Source of the DNA: Linyphia triangularis
Taxonomy: Eukaryota; Arthropoda; Arachnida; Araneae; Linyphiidae
Reading direction: 5' to 3'
DNA: 64,000 nucleotides
Assembly: GCA_963978545.1 (NCBI GenBank)
Contig: OZ021721.1
Span: forward strand, 108,163,366 to 108,227,365
Below the pieces are notes generated by a model. The model was not told the origin of the DNA. It worked only from the letters and a program-made list of their open reading frames with translations, and made no database searches. Positions 52,300-64,000 of this stretch are shown here, one piece after another. Each line of letters begins with the position of its first letter. Positions within the stretch are counted from its first letter, which is position 1. The translations under genes and the position numbers were made by a program.

Positions 52300-52900
52300 T
52301 CAAAGTCTTTATTCTAAATGCAAAATTAGCAGGCGATTTCAAGAAGGAAACGACTTCCAGGAGGTCTGGAGCTCCAGCATTTGAGTTACGAATAGTTCAA
52401 ACCTGCTACTGAGCCACCAGTTCGGAGATTTTGAAATATCTATTGATCAGTCATCAATTGCAAAAAGAGTATGCAGCAACACAAAAAAAAATTCCCACTA
52501 TTCCATTCCAAGTCCCTTTTCCCAAGTCCCTCTTGAATGTGGCCTACCTGTCGAGTAATGTAGGAGCACTTATTTCGTCTCCTTCTGGTCGATCAAGCAT
52601 TGATGGGAGCGAACAATTGAGCCGTCCCCTACGAGAGGCCGTCAATCCCCGGAATTCACGCTTCAGTTTGCGGCCTCATTCCAATTTGCCCCGGGCACCG
52701 CTAATCGCATCGTTTGTGGTACGGGGGTGTGAGTGGGAATCAAAGGGATTACGATCTCCCCGGACTGCTAAATATGGTGCCCATCTAGTTAATTGTTAAA
52801 GGGATTCGGCTGGTAATTAGATGACCGGCTGAAAACTGAGCCGAAAAGGGACCATCAAAGATACTTTGAGGAGGACTTCACTTCAAGTAGTGCATTGCAT
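52300..52900. promoter_or_regulatory. Candidate conserved non-coding element (island 6)
   Basis: Moderate-GC, repeat-free sequence with AGTTAATTGTTAAAG (about 52788) and GGTAATTAG (about 52812). A 122-codon open frame (52431-52799) crosses it, but the protein has no recognised motif and a composition unlike a conserved exon. I prefer a non-coding reading, without proof. Confidence 0.33.
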
Positions 52901-52922
52901 GGTTAAATCCTTTCAGGGAGGA

Positions 52923-52985
52923 CTCATGGCTCAGAGGCAGGACTAACACCTAGCGTGAGAAGAAGACTCGGGTTCAATTCTATTG
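52923..52985 (+). repeat. tRNA-like sequence (SINE head or tRNA pseudogene)
   Basis: TGGCTCAGAGG (52927-52937) fits the Pol III A-box consensus, and GGTTCAATTCT (52971-52981) is a two-mismatch B box at tRNA-like spacing. Acceptor-stem pairing is not evident, so it is not a functional tRNA. It could be the head of a third SINE type, about 220 bp upstream of a family 1 SINE. Confidence 0.5.
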
Positions 52986-53202
52986 TCAACGATTCAAAAA
53001 TGGATGTCGTTTGCGAATGTGGCGATAATCTCTTGTTAGACTGCCAGAAAGGACTTTTACCGGCATTATTCCTAATCGAGATGCACATGAAGAATTGTTC
53101 CAACAAAGTCCTTCCGGAAGGCTTTTATTTCCTTTGAAATTCAGACTAGTGTGGTTCTGACTATCTGGCTGATTTGGGATACAGCGATTCTGACCTTTCT
53201 TA

Positions 53203-53372
53203 CAGCCCTCGTGATGGCTGTGTGGTTAAGGCTCTGGCATCGCATGACAAAAGTGGCGGGTTTGAATCCGGGGTTAGATATGGATGTTCGTTGTGGTTCG
53301 GAATCCACGTTAAGCTGTAGTTCCGAGCCTGATTAGCCGTTATTGTGCATAAAACTAGGTCACTGAGTGAAC
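53203..53372 (+). mobile_element. tRNA-derived SINE, family 1, best full-length copy
   Basis: The head GTGATGGCTGTGTGGTTAAG carries a one-mismatch A box, followed by GGCATCGCATGACAAAAGTG and the B box GGTTTGAATCC. The body is ATGTTCGTTGTGGTTCGGAA, TCCACGTTAAGCTGTAG and GCCTGATTAGCCGTTATTG. The tail is GAACAAACCGAAC. It is the most complete copy in the window. No clear TSD. Confidence 0.87.
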
Positions 53373-55297
53373 AAACCGAACTTTTTTACTCTCGGCTTCT
53401 GGTCCTAACCGGTTAACCTGTGCTTTCCCCCTTGCCAGTTAAAGATATCCCCACAATACTCTGAAGACCTACTTAAGAGGTAGTTATCCAGCACTATATT
53501 TTGAAGAACGAGTAGATACGATGGCAATTGTAGTAAATAGTTTATGTCAATAGTTGGACTACCTGGAGTGAGTCTTACTGTTTTTTTTCGTTTTTTTTTT
53601 CAAACGGAACAGAAATACGGGCAGCTCGTTCTTGAAAGCCTATCCTGTGGGAGATATGTATTTGAAATTCGGGCTTAACTTAATAGTCTAGATGTCATTG
53701 TAAAGGTGGTAGACCCCTCGCATAGATTTTCCCCAATGAAAAATCCATCACAACCGTCTAATTTCAAAGATGGTTCCAGTTTTTTGTAACATCCTTTGAT
53801 GTTTTCATAATTACACTTTTCAACGTTTGAACACTTTTACGAAAATATTGAGGAGCAACTATAGTGTTTATTTCGTGAATTCATTTAAGTGAATAAATTA
53901 TGTTTTTATAAAATTTATATAAAAAATACTTTATAAAAATACATCAAATAAGAGGGTGTAAGAATTAAGATGATATTTTTGAATTTTAAAATTCGTGGTA
54001 CATATAAGCAATGTCTAAAAATGTTCATTAACATCCTTGTTTTTTATTGCATTTTATTTGTTAAACATTCAATAGCAATATTTTCTCAAATTTTCATTTT
54101 TATTTAAACTTTTTAGTATACTTCAAAATTCAATTTCCTAGTCTAGAGTAAAAAAAGCAGCACCGTCGCAAAGCATAATTACCCGAGCTTGGAATTATAT
54201 CTGATATAACTTCCACAGCAAAGTGTTGAAGAAACTAAATTCGCTTATTTATTAAGAAGTTATAATTAAATATATACGAAAGTCATCTTTCCGAGAACTT
54301 TAATTATCAGTGATATTAATCTCTTCATAAAAAAGGGGGGTTGTAAGCAGCTATTCTAAAAAAGGGGGTTGTAAGCAGCTATTTCTAAAAGAGAACTTAA
54401 TTACTTTTAAAAACTCATTAAATTTGAAGCAAGCTATCATGTACAGCTTCCAACATTTGGAGTAGAGCCATTGCCATTACCTACAAAACATTCCAAACGA
54501 ATTTTAAGAACCAAGTGACTTTTGGTTTGTTGTTATTACTAACGTTAATCATAAGAAATAACAACTTGGGTTGAAAAAAAAAATGTTTATAGTCTACAAG
54601 ATCTTATTGATACATGTAAATAAAGTTTCTATAAAATAAAGGTTTTTATGTAAAGCAGATTTTAGCAAGATTTTAATCAAATTGATTTAAATTTCTTTGA
54701 TGTTTTCATGAATTATGAATCTCAATAAATTTTCTAGGTATCTTTTCGTTATTTTGTTGGTTGAATCAATATAAGTGCACAGTAATGTTCATTACATACG
54801 TGTTTTTTTTTTTTTTTTTTTAATTAGAAAATGCTAAAAATTTATACTGAAAATTTTTAATGCTGCGTATAATAAGAAACACTGATTTCCATCACATTTA
54901 ACTAGGCATTTTTATTTTTTTTATTTGATGAAGCTTTGAAAAACCTTAAAAATTAGTATGCTCTATAGTTAAATTAATTAGATGTTGAATTCAAACAATA
55001 TTTTCTCCTAATTTTGAATTTAAATGCTTATTGGACATTAATTTATCTGCGACATTCATATTTATAAATAATATGTATTATTAATATTAATATTTATAAA
55101 TATAATATATTATACACTAAATAAATAATTAAGGCATATTAAATTCGTAATTTTTCTCAAAATAGTTGATAGTGAATGCATAAAGTTGACAATTATTATA
55201 TAAGTATAGTAATAGCTGATGGTAGCTGTATAATCATGAACTACAAGTTAAATTCAGAGAGCCAACCATAGTAAAATTCATTAAAGTATCGTAAATA
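53373..55297. other. AT-rich sequence; small tandem repeat at 54.34 kb
   Basis: AAAAGGGGGGTTGTAAGCAG is repeated after about 27 bases (54331-54390). Poly-T lies near 54792. No gene found. Confidence 0.5.
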
Positions 55298-55525
55298 AGA
55301 TGGCTCGGCCATGTATATAGGTTTGAAGATGAAAATCCAGCAAAAATGATAACATTTCAAAACCCAGAAGGAAAAAGAGGTAGGCCACGTACAAGGTGGA
55401 TGGAAAACATGGAAAAGAATTAGAAGAATATAGGAGTGAATAAATGGAAGAAGGTGGCGTCGGATAGGGTAAGATGGTTCAAGCTGACTGAGACAGCCTT
55501 GGCCGAAAATCGGCTGCAGTGCTAA
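55298..55525 (+). pseudogene. Non-LTR retrotransposon (RTE/BovB-like) polymerase C-terminal fragment
   Basis: A 76-codon frame with one internal stop encodes RWLGHVYRFEDENPAKM, then GKRGRPRTRWMENMEKN, then VASDRVRWFKLTETAL and ends after AENRLQC. RWLGHV, GRPR-RW and DR-RW in this order form the characteristic extreme C-terminus of many RTE-like and related LINE polymerases. The endonuclease and reverse transcriptase domains are absent, as expected for a 5'-truncated insertion. The 3' end shows no long poly-A; AAGAAGAAAAAT follows the stop. Confidence 0.85.
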
Positions 55526-55839
55526 AGAAGAAAAATAGCTAGCTGATGGTTGAAGAAAGTACGTTGTTTTATGATTGTATTTTACGTGACGTTAAAAAAA
55601 TATTAAAAAATAGTTTGTTACCTTTAAATTTCAAATAAACGATCTTGACAATTTCAATAAAGTATTTTGTGTTAATCTGATTTCATCTCTAAAATTATAT
55701 TTCTCTTTCTTTTGGCAGCTTGAAGTGCCCTAAGCAATACGATTCCATACACGTTATGCATATTACATTATAAAAATTAACCCTCTCCTTTATAGCACAT
55801 TTAACGAACTTTGTCACCAACTTTCAAAGGTCTCAAATA

Positions 55840-57490
55840 AACTTGAACAGTTAGGTTACAGAATAAACCTTAATATAAATTAGTTTCAAAGTCAAAATTA
55901 TTTTACTTAGCAAAAGTAATAAGTGAAAATACATTTAAAATTATTAAAATGGTTATTCAAATATATTTGGTATGCATGAAATTATTCAAACTATAATGGT
56001 GTGGAATGGATTAGAAAAGTTATTCAAATACAGCCTAACATAAATTAGTCTTCAAATTAAAACACTTGTAAATAAATACTTTTACTAAGTGAAAATAATA
56101 AGTGAAATTGATTTGAAATTATAAAAATGTTAAATAATGTTTGGTGTACATCAGCGTTCGCCCCTAACTTTTAGAGACGGGCCGCATGACTTATGTTGGA
56201 ACTTTCCGCGGATCGCAGATTTATACCGAATACGCCAGTAAATATATTGCTTTACTACATATGTTCAATGTTACAAATGTGATAATTACTAAAGATTCAA
56301 CAATATAAAACAATTTTGAAAACTGAAACAATAATTTAACTTTTTTATATTAATAAAATAGCAATTGATATTTGATTCTTGTTTCAAGTAATTAAAAAAA
56401 TAATTTTCTTTACATCGTAAATCAAAGTCATAAAAGAAGTTAATCTTTTGTGACAATATTACAATGTGACTTGACATAAACTCATAATCAATAAAGATAT
56501 TTAAACCATATCCTAAATCTTCCATTTTAGTCCATGTTAATTGGGAGACGATGACGGCCGGTCCGTTTTTCACTATCTACTTTGCGTTTAAAACTAGTCT
56601 TCAAAGTCATTATTGCACTGGAGTCATAGAGATCGTGATACTTTTTTATGCGTTAAAACACTCAACTCCTGCCCATCACATTCAGAAAAGCAGAAATCGA
56701 ATTGTACATTCACGAATCCAGGGGGTAGAGTATCATAAGTACAGAACTAAGCAATGCGCCATTGGTAATAATTCAAACTATTGCATTTATTTTTTTTCGT
56801 TGGCAGTCTCAGAAAGAAAAAGAAAAAAGGATTTTCAGACATACTGAAACGGGCAACTTAATAGAAAACGTGGTTTTTGGTAGTAAACACATACTATAGT
56901 AGACAAATTAAAATTATTTCCGCAAAATTTGATTTTTGCTCTACTGCCGGCGGGCCGGATCCGGCCCGCGGGCCGCCTAGTGGCTGACGCTGGTGTACAT
57001 AAAATCATTCAATCTATACAAGTCTCTAATGGACTTGAAAATTTAGGTTAGGAATAAGACCTAAAAGAATTTAGTTTTAAACTTGAACCACAATAAACAA
57101 ATAATTTTACATAGTAAAACAAATAAGTGAAACTGTTTTTAAAATTATCAAAATGGCTATTAAAAACATGCTTGGTATACACAAGATCATCCAATCCATA
57201 AAAGAATAGAAAAGTTAGCTTATTAATACGAAGGAAGAAATTCTTCCCTAAATAAAAAATATTTAAGACAGACAGTTTCATTTAGTAAAAATAATAATTG
57301 AAACTTTATTTAAAATCTTTATAATGATCATTCAATCTATAAATGGCTTGAAAAAAGTTGTTTTATATAATACGAGGGAAGAAACTCTTTTCTAAGTACA
57401 AAGAATTTAAAAACAAATCCTTTCACTCAGTAAAAATAATAAGTGAAACATTATTTGAAATGATAGAAATGCTGTTAAAAGAACATCAGT
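55840..57490. repeat. Degenerate satellite, unit about 145-180 bp, split by a hAT element
   Basis: AATAAGTGAAA or a close variant recurs near 55921, 56100, 57125, 57295 and 57441, each followed by A-rich sequence with AAATTAT(T/A)AAAATG and then a TTGGT(A/G)TACAT-like block. Subtracting the hAT insertion gives spacings of about 180, 180, 170 and 145. Units are much diverged. Confidence 0.7.
56152..56992. mobile_element. Non-autonomous hAT element, 841 bp, copy 2
   Basis: Flanked by the perfect 8-bp repeat GTGTACAT (56144-56151, 56993-57000). Ends: CAGCGTTCGCCCCTAAC, and the complement of the right end CAGCGTCAGCCACTAGG. Subterminal GGCCGGATCCGGCCCGCGGG matches copy 1 at 25.7 kb. It inserted into the satellite at the unit block TTGGTGTACAT. 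The open frames inside have no hAT transposase motif that I can see. Confidence 0.92.
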
Positions 57491-58770
57491 TATACGCTAA
57501 GTCATGAAGTCTCCCAAACTAATACTTTAGGAATCGAGATGTCATCAGGTCAAAACCAAAGCAATTTCTCTTTCGAATTGTAGGCATATCAAATGATACT
57601 CTCGTTCAGATAGTGAAAATAATGTCAAGGAAACACGATCACTTTATCCATTCCATCCCCTAATACCCTCAAACACAACAACTAAAAAAAAGAAAATACC
57701 GGAAAAGACGTATCTATTATATCCCATTTAAACCTAGAGAAGAACGCTACTCTTTCATTACCAAACAGCAAACATATATGTATCAGCATCTGCGATCACT
57801 CCGGCCCACAAAATAAAACATGAGAAAAACAGACCAGGTCCTCCCATGTCAATAACTTTACTCAAGAGACAACCTAAATATAGGATTTCTCGAATCAAGT
57901 GATAGACACACTAGTTATACATTTAAGCTTGCTTTAATGGATGCCAAGGCTTAGACATCGGGCCTCTCGAAATAACCCTCGACGAAACAACAGTTTTTCT
58001 TACTGAGTGATATGTGTGACGATGTGGTAGTCGACATAACTGGTAGCTTTTACCAAAATGGTTACGAGTGAATGGAGCCGCACCATGGTGCTCCGTGGAG
58101 CGGAAAACGTTGTTTTTAAAAATGTGGAGCACAGTGGATCTTTTGATGCGATCTTTACCCCGATAGCTGAGTGGGTTTTGCATACGACAATGGACGTATT
58201 TTGTGCTTTTGCCTACCTACCCTAGTGAACGGATCATGAAGGAAAGGGAGTTTGATTTTATTCGTGCTTGTTCAGTTTTTATATTTTTTTTGCATCGTCT
58301 TATATAAACTGCTGTCCTTTTCCTAAAAAGTGGCGTAACTCCAGTTTTTTTTTGGTATCCTGTGATAAAGGAAAGCATAGATGTTTCTTTTCAGATTTTA
58401 CGTCCCACTGCAAATATACTGGGGATATTTATTTCTAATTTAAAGTTGCTTGATAAAGATCCTTTTTATGTGCTGGAAAGGGAATTAAAGAAATACTGAA
58501 AACCTCCCATGAAATTATATGTCTAAATTTCTTCTGGTTTTCTGAGCTAGAAGTATAGCAATTGAATAACCGTATTGAGTATTTGAAATTATTCTGCTAT
58601 TTCTAAAGAAATAGTGAAATAAATTAAAATTAACAGAGAAATGCTTATACACCATTGCTTATTTTTTTGTAGAAGTTTTAATTTAATTTTTGAAAGTAAT
58701 AATATTTACCTAAAGTTAATTAGAAAATATTTTGTATTTTACAATTTAAAAGCAAACAAGAAGACTGAAT
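57491..58770. other. Unassigned, moderately less AT-rich sequence
   Basis: 57.5-58.25 kb is more complex than its flanks, without repeats. An 86-codon minus-strand frame (57923-58183) has no recognised motif. It could be another unique island or an old element. Confidence 0.35.
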
Positions 58771-60282
58771 AAAATGACGACCAATTCTAATTCACATCCT
58801 AAATTCATCCAGAATCTGAATTTTGCCTATTTCAACCACCTTTTAGGAAATGTAATTCAAATTCATAACCATTTAAGCCAACCAAGTTCAACAAAACATT
58901 TATATTTAATTATATTAACCATTCATCATATACATTCAGAAACTGATGTTCATAAACAGCATTTTTAATCAAATATTGAAAATGATAAATTTTAAACTAA
59001 CATAATACAATTGCTTAAACTATTTTTTTCCGAAACAAATATCTATTATATTTTTTTGTCTTACAAAAATAATAGGTATTTGTTAAAGTAAAGTATTTTT
59101 TAATAAAAACTATTAACTTATTTTTTAAACCAATATTATTGGAATTTGTTGAAATAAACAATATTTTACTCAACACTAAAAATTTATTTTTTTAATAAAT
59201 ATAATGGGTATTTGTTGAAGCAATATTTTTTTTTTTAACAAAATATGATAGGTATTATTAGGCTATATTATTCAACTGAATACAGATATAACACACGTAG
59301 AATATTCAGTTATTCAAATTGTACATCGTATTATGAAGAGAGAGTGCAATGAAAATCCTTATTACTATTAATACAATAAGTAAATTATCTAAAACATCCT
59401 CAGCTTCAAAGCAATTTTGTTGAAGTAGCTATTCATTAAGATTGCTGTATATTATAAATAAAATTTTATGGTTTGAACTTGGTTCACTTTTCTGGTGAAT
59501 GAAACCACCTACCGGAATAACAATAAAACTTTAAAAATATGTTTTTTAACACATGATAAAGCATACTTGGATAAGAAGATTTAGAAAGAAATAAAATTTA
59601 GTTTCTTCTTTTAAATTTTTCAAACCAAGCAAGTTTTTACATGAAAATTTGGATGCAGTTGAGAGGTTTCTTTTAAAAAAAAATTGAAATATGTTGAGGA
59701 TAGCTTATTGGTTTTCGGTCTCTTTATGTTAAGAAACGATTGTTTTCTAACGTTGCTATTTTTTGTCGTTTCCAAATTGTATTTTAAAAAGTATTTGCAA
59801 TGTCACAGTTTATTAAAGGAGTGCTGTTCGATGTTGTTTAACTCGACATTTTAAGGTTTCTGAATACATTAGAAGTACATTTTTAAATTGATTGACTTTA
59901 CTAGATAAAGATTTACATTGCATATTTAAATCAACCAATAATTTTTTTTAGTTAGACTATTCTTAAAATTTTTTTGTTCATATTAGTTTTTTTACTTATG
60001 ATGAGCCATAATTATCTTAAAGATATGCATGAATAAAAACATCTTAATTTAGCCAAGAAGTTAATTAATAAAATTTCAAAACAGACCTTCTAAAAGATAT
60101 CTTACTTATTTTTACAAGAGCAACAACTGCTTTCAAGAAAAAAGAAAGAAGAAAAAAAAAAAAAAAAAAAAAAAAATACAGAATGCCACTTTGAGTGAAC
60201 ACCAAATTTTTATTCATATCCCTTGAATTTTATAAATCTAGACTTTAATCTCAAAGTAATATTAATTATCTTATTAATGGCT
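58771..60282. other. AT-rich sequence with degenerate repeats
   Basis: GGTATTTGTT(A/G)AAG-type phrases recur near 59072, 59140 and 59206 with poly-T spacers, suggesting a decayed short tandem repeat. No gene found. Confidence 0.45.
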
Positions 60283-60622
60283 GATTTACATATTACCAGT
60301 TGGCATGCCAGTTGAGGTAACACATTATTGGATCCACCATCAAAATGCTTCATGTCATTCACTGGAAAAGTCAGTGTATCACTGGCAAGCCAGTAGCTGC
60401 CAGCTACTACTGATCAAACATTTCCTATTTGCTATTATGTGTACTTTCATCTTCTGACCTCTCCCTTGAATACCGACTAGTGGTTTACTGCTCATTCAAT
60501 AGCTGGATTATTCCAGTTGCTGACACCGTGTAAACAGAAAGCTGACGATCTAATCAACTCTTGAAAGTGACTTTAAAATCAAATTACCAGCTGGTATTCT
60601 ATCCACTGGCAACGTGTAAATC
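60283..60622. mobile_element. Candidate MITE, about 340 bp
   Basis: Left GATTTACATATTACCAGTTG resembles the complement of the right end, GATTTACACGTTGCCAGTGG (about 16 of 20). The interior is rich in CCAGT/ACTGG words. No TSD was identified, so this is tentative. Confidence 0.5.
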
Positions 60623-61182
60623 GGAATCAGCTTTAAGTAAATCGTGGTACAAGTGACTGTTTCGAAATTCACAAATTCTTATTTATGCATACAGAACTGT
60701 ATTAAGATCCTAATGGTAAGAAGTAAATGTCTACCTGGAAAGTCTATAGAGAGGATGTGACTCTCATTTAGGTACCACATAGCAGAAAAGCTGAAAACTT
60801 TCACTATTAAACATCAAAAAGCAACGTGAGACAATCACAATACATGAAGTATTTATCTACTCAATTTTGAAAGCAGTTTACAATGCGTCTTCATTACCGG
60901 AAAGAGTCAGGGCCTTATTTAGAAAACAATTACTATATAGAGGATTAGCATAGAAGATGAAGCCCACCATTGACGATTGTCAATATTATGTAAAGATCAA
61001 TGTAAATTTTGATTACCGTCTTGATTAAATTAAAATAACGATATTAATATTTTTAACAACTAAGGAGTTATTAAAAATATTTTCAAATTTTATGGAATTG
61101 ATCAAGTGCACCGAACAAAATATTAATAACTAGTAACTACAGAATAATTAAATTTTAACTTCATACATTCTGACAAAGAAAG
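60623..61182. other. AT-rich spacer
   Basis: Nothing recognised. Confidence 0.5.
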
Positions 61183-61184
61183 TA

Positions 61185-61438
61185 CCATGAATGCGGACTA
61201 CTTTGGCCCTGGGGTGTTTCTTTGGCCCAAACTGAGAAAAAAATATAACGTTCTCTGCTAACCTTCAGGAAGCATTTTTTAAATTAATTTCGACAGTTTC
61301 CGCTATGGATGCTGCTCCATAGCGGAAATTGTCAAAATTAATTTAAAAACTGCTTCCTGAAGGTTAGCAGAGAACGTTATATTTTTTTCTCAGTTTGGCC
61401 AAAGTAGGAGCCCAGGGCCAAAGTAGCCCGCATTCACG
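61185..61438. mobile_element. Near-perfect hairpin (foldback MITE), about 250 bp
   Basis: Almost the whole element is an inverted repeat: TGAATGCGGACTACTTTGGC pairs with the complement TGAATGCGGGCTACTTTGGC, and the inner arm AACGTTCTCTGCTAACCTTC pairs perfectly with GAAGGTTAGCAGAGAACGTT. The inner tip is TTTCCGCTATGGA/TCCATAGCGGAAA. TA flanks both sides (61183-61184 and 61439-61440), consistent with a TA target. No ORF. Confidence 0.9.
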
Positions 61439-61485
61439 TATTCATTTTGAGAAATTTTAGGGACTTGAATATTCGTAGGTATTAA

Positions 61486-62184
61486 CACTAGAAAGACGGG
61501 AGCTTAGTATATACCTATATTGCCTGAAAGCAGTCAAAATGACTGCATTGTGAAAAAATAACTAATGCGCAAAGAAATTTGTTTAACAGAATTTTTTAAT
61601 ATATTTTATATCACTTACAGTCATATAACAAATTATTAATAAGTATTAACAATAAAAAAAATGTATTTCAGTTCGAAAAAAAATAATTTATACATTATCT
61701 GGACATTTTAGCCGTATCGATTACAGTATGAGATCATACACTCAGTGATCCTCCTTCCCATTTGAATTACGTTACAGCGCGTTCAAAGGGAACAAAGCGC
61801 GTGGCCAGGCCTGGCATAAAGATTCGAATAACAACTACGAATAACAATAACAATAACTTTAGTTATTGAACAACTGCAACTTATCAAGTATATGTCGAAA
61901 TCGACAATTTATCATGAACTTGTATGTTTTCATGTTATTCCAATCCAGAGCCGAACTGGTCTTTTCCAAGCAGTCAAAATGACTGCTTTTCGGCAATATA
62001 GGTATAATACATATATATATACCGGAAGTGAAGGAGGAGGGGGGCAACAACAATGATTAATTAACCCATTTATATGTTGCAGAAAAAGTCACAAAATTAT
62101 AAGAAGCTGTGTCATTATTTAAATAATTATTTTTTTAATTGAAATTCAAAAGCAGTTAAAATGACTTGCTTAGGCAATCTAGTG
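61486..62184. mobile_element. piggyBac-type non-autonomous element, 699 bp
   Basis: Flanked by TTAA (61482-61485 and 62185-62188), with CACTAGA at the left tip and CTAGTG at the right. Subterminal motif GCAGTCAAAATGACTGC occurs at 61530 and 61970, with a variant near 62152. ACCTATATTGCC near the left is inverted as GGCAATATAGGT near 61992. TTAA plus a CACTAGA tip fits piggyBac. The interior frames show no recognisable transposase. Confidence 0.8.
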
Positions 62185-62188
62185 TTAA

Positions 62189-63791
62189 GCGCGGGCCCTA
62201 CTGGCCTTTTGAAAAATAAGGCCCTGGTAAGATTTTAATGATTTTTTTGGAATACGCAATTATATATTCTTATTAGATTCTTTAGATTCTTATTAATTTA
62301 CCCTGCTATTGAAAAAGCGACCACTTTAATTTATATTTAAAATTCATATCTGTGATATCAGCCAGACATTCAGGATTTTTACACGATACATTCCATAGTC
62401 AAAACCAGAGAAGTACTGGAACATAAAATTGTCCCGGTGATTTTAAATTTAAGTGAGCTCTATTATTAAATATAATCACATTAATTATAATTTGATAATT
62501 ATTGTTATGAATAAAATAATTCCTATAATCAATTTTAATAATTAAAAAGTTCTTATATTAATAAGTTGCATTATTTAATTATCTGTTAAATAATACTTCA
62601 ATAATTATATAGTGTTAATTACTAATTAATTTTAATAATTCAACTGATTTAATAAATAGTTTAATTAAATCAAATTTGTTCTGTCACTGCTATTTATACC
62701 TTCTTAGCGGGAATTTGTTTTCCTTAAATCATTAATAGTTTGTTTCAAAAACAAAAACAAAACTAAATTTCAAAACAAAAGCACTGAGGAAGGCAGCTAC
62801 CTTTATTAATTAAGAAAAAAAAAAAAAAAAAGTATTTTCTGGAACGTTCCATTTCTTAAAAACACTGACCGGCCCGGTGATTACACCGGACAACCTTATG
62901 GAAAGTACTCCCCAGGTCAAAGCTACAAAAGTGTTAATTATCATATAATAATTTCACTATTCAATTAAAATTTTCATATACTTTGTTAAATAAGTGATTA
63001 ATACAAAATAATCAATAGGGGAATACTTTTGCGATATATTTTCTTTTCCTTTTTTTTTTTTTTCATTAATAAGCTTTAGTGGATATATACAGTGCAAAGC
63101 AGTTTTTCAATAGTCTTTGAATGCTTTAGTTTATATATCTCACATTCAAAGCCGTTTTCTAAAAGAACTTCACTATTCAATTGAATAATTTCCTGAGCTA
63201 CGTCAAACTTGGGATTAATACAAAAGTAAACACTCTGTGAAACTCATTTTCATTTGAAAATATTATTTATTTGAAAAAAAAAAAAAAAACTTTCAAAAGG
63301 TTTCGTTACTTATTTAGATTCATCCACTTTTTTTATTGTAATTTTCTTCTTTCTTTTTTTTAAAGGAAATGATTTCGTTGGGTAATATTATCCTCCATAC
63401 ATTCATAACACGTGTTTTACAGCTTGCCTTATAAGTTTTAAGGATTGCTTTCCTTTTTTTGATCCGTTTCTCTTATCCTAGAAAAAGATCGTACCATTTA
63501 TTCGAGATTTAGTGTTCAATGTGGGATCAAATTAGTGGAAGGTGGGGTGAAGTGCAAAATTAGATCGTAAGAAAGTATTTGAAATGATCAAAATTTCGAA
63601 TCTAAGCTTGAAAATTGTAACCTTTCACATTCCTTGATATTTTATATTATTTTAAATAGAAATATACCAGTCAACTATACTTATTTTATTTAAGAATATA
63701 TACAATAAATTCGAAGTCAAGTGATTTTATTATGTAGCAGTTTGAAATATTATACATAATTGTTACACAGATTTCAACTAACCTCTATTTA
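62189..63791. other. AT-rich sequence, nothing recognised
   Basis: TAATTAT-rich stretch (62460-62680) and several poly-A/poly-T tracts. No gene seen. Confidence 0.5.
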
Positions 63792-64000
63792 CAGCTGTTC
63801 CCAACCCATGAGCCGCGGCCCACTTGTGGGTCGCGAGTAGCATGGTATTGGGTCGTGGAAGCTAATCAAGTATCTAACTCAAGATAAATATTATAAGACC
63901 TTCAAGGGTAGAGATGGGAACAATCAATCAAGTCACTCGATGATTAAAACCACCGAATTATTCGATTGTACTCTTTGATAGTTTAACGAGTGAATTCCAT
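63792..64000 (+). mobile_element. hAT element left end, incomplete at window edge
   Basis: CAGCTGTTCCCAACCCATGA followed by GTGGGTCGCGAGTAGC and GGGTCGTGGAAG is close to the widespread hAT terminus CAGTGGTTCCCAACC with its GGGTCGCG subterminal block. The eight bases before it (TCTATTTA) would be the TSD, but the right end is not in the window. Its extent is unknown. Confidence 0.65.

Noticed and set aside
52431..52799. 122-codon open frame in island 6
   Set aside because: No domain, no adjacent frames with splice-like boundaries, and low-complexity Ser/Pro/Arg composition that follows local GC rather than a conserved protein.
58158..58200. TAGCTGAGTGG near 58163 as a Pol III A box of a tRNA gene
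   Set aside because: No B box follows at tRNA spacing and no cloverleaf pairing is visible.

Overview
This window looks like non-coding DNA from an animal nuclear genome, most probably an arthropod. It is very AT-rich. Its recognisable content is decayed Tc1/mariner transposases, non-LTR retrotransposon tails, tRNA-derived SINEs, hAT-, piggyBac- and mariner-type MITEs, foldback elements, microsatellites and tandem arrays. The transposase and LINE tail families resemble those common in spiders and other chelicerates, but that lineage is an inference I cannot settle by eye. I found no host protein-coding gene, rRNA or functional tRNA. The long open frames are chance frames in AT-rich DNA or translations of simple repeats.

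Layout. 1-18 kb is a transposon graveyard. It holds a hAT MITE with 8-bp TSD (1.6 kb), a tandem duplication (2.0 kb), two inverted copies of one GGGGGTCCGGCA-ended MITE (5.9 and 9.6 kb, the second inserted in frame into a LINE ORF remnant), three SINE copies, a Tc1 transposase remnant (8.2-8.9 kb), a G-rich tandem array (12.7-13.6 kb), a compound foldback (15.5-16.2 kb) and a cluster of long G homopolymers nearly all on the + strand. 18-40 kb alternates tandem arrays with a few sequence islands that are less AT-rich and rich in TAATTA cores. 40-64 kb has repeat-family copies next to a long (TA)n tract, a complete but internally deleted Tc1 element (47.3-47.8 kb), (AAAT)n and (TA)n tracts, more SINE/LINE remnants, a hAT element inserted into a satellite (56.1-57.0 kb), a near-perfect hairpin MITE (61.2 kb) and a piggyBac-type element (61.5-62.2 kb).

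Nothing here works as a gene cluster. The parts most likely to have host function are six unique islands (about 19.6-20.8, 28.2-29.1, 32.9-33.4, 39.1-39.5, 47.9-48.8 and 52.3-52.9 kb), which I read as candidate enhancers or conserved non-coding elements near a developmental gene outside the window. Three of them directly abut a tandem array, and in at least two cases the array unit contains island-like sequence.

Limits: repeat families were found by eye within this one window. Boundaries without a TSD are approximate by about 10-30 bases, and family names rest on terminal motifs and short protein motifs, not on a database search.
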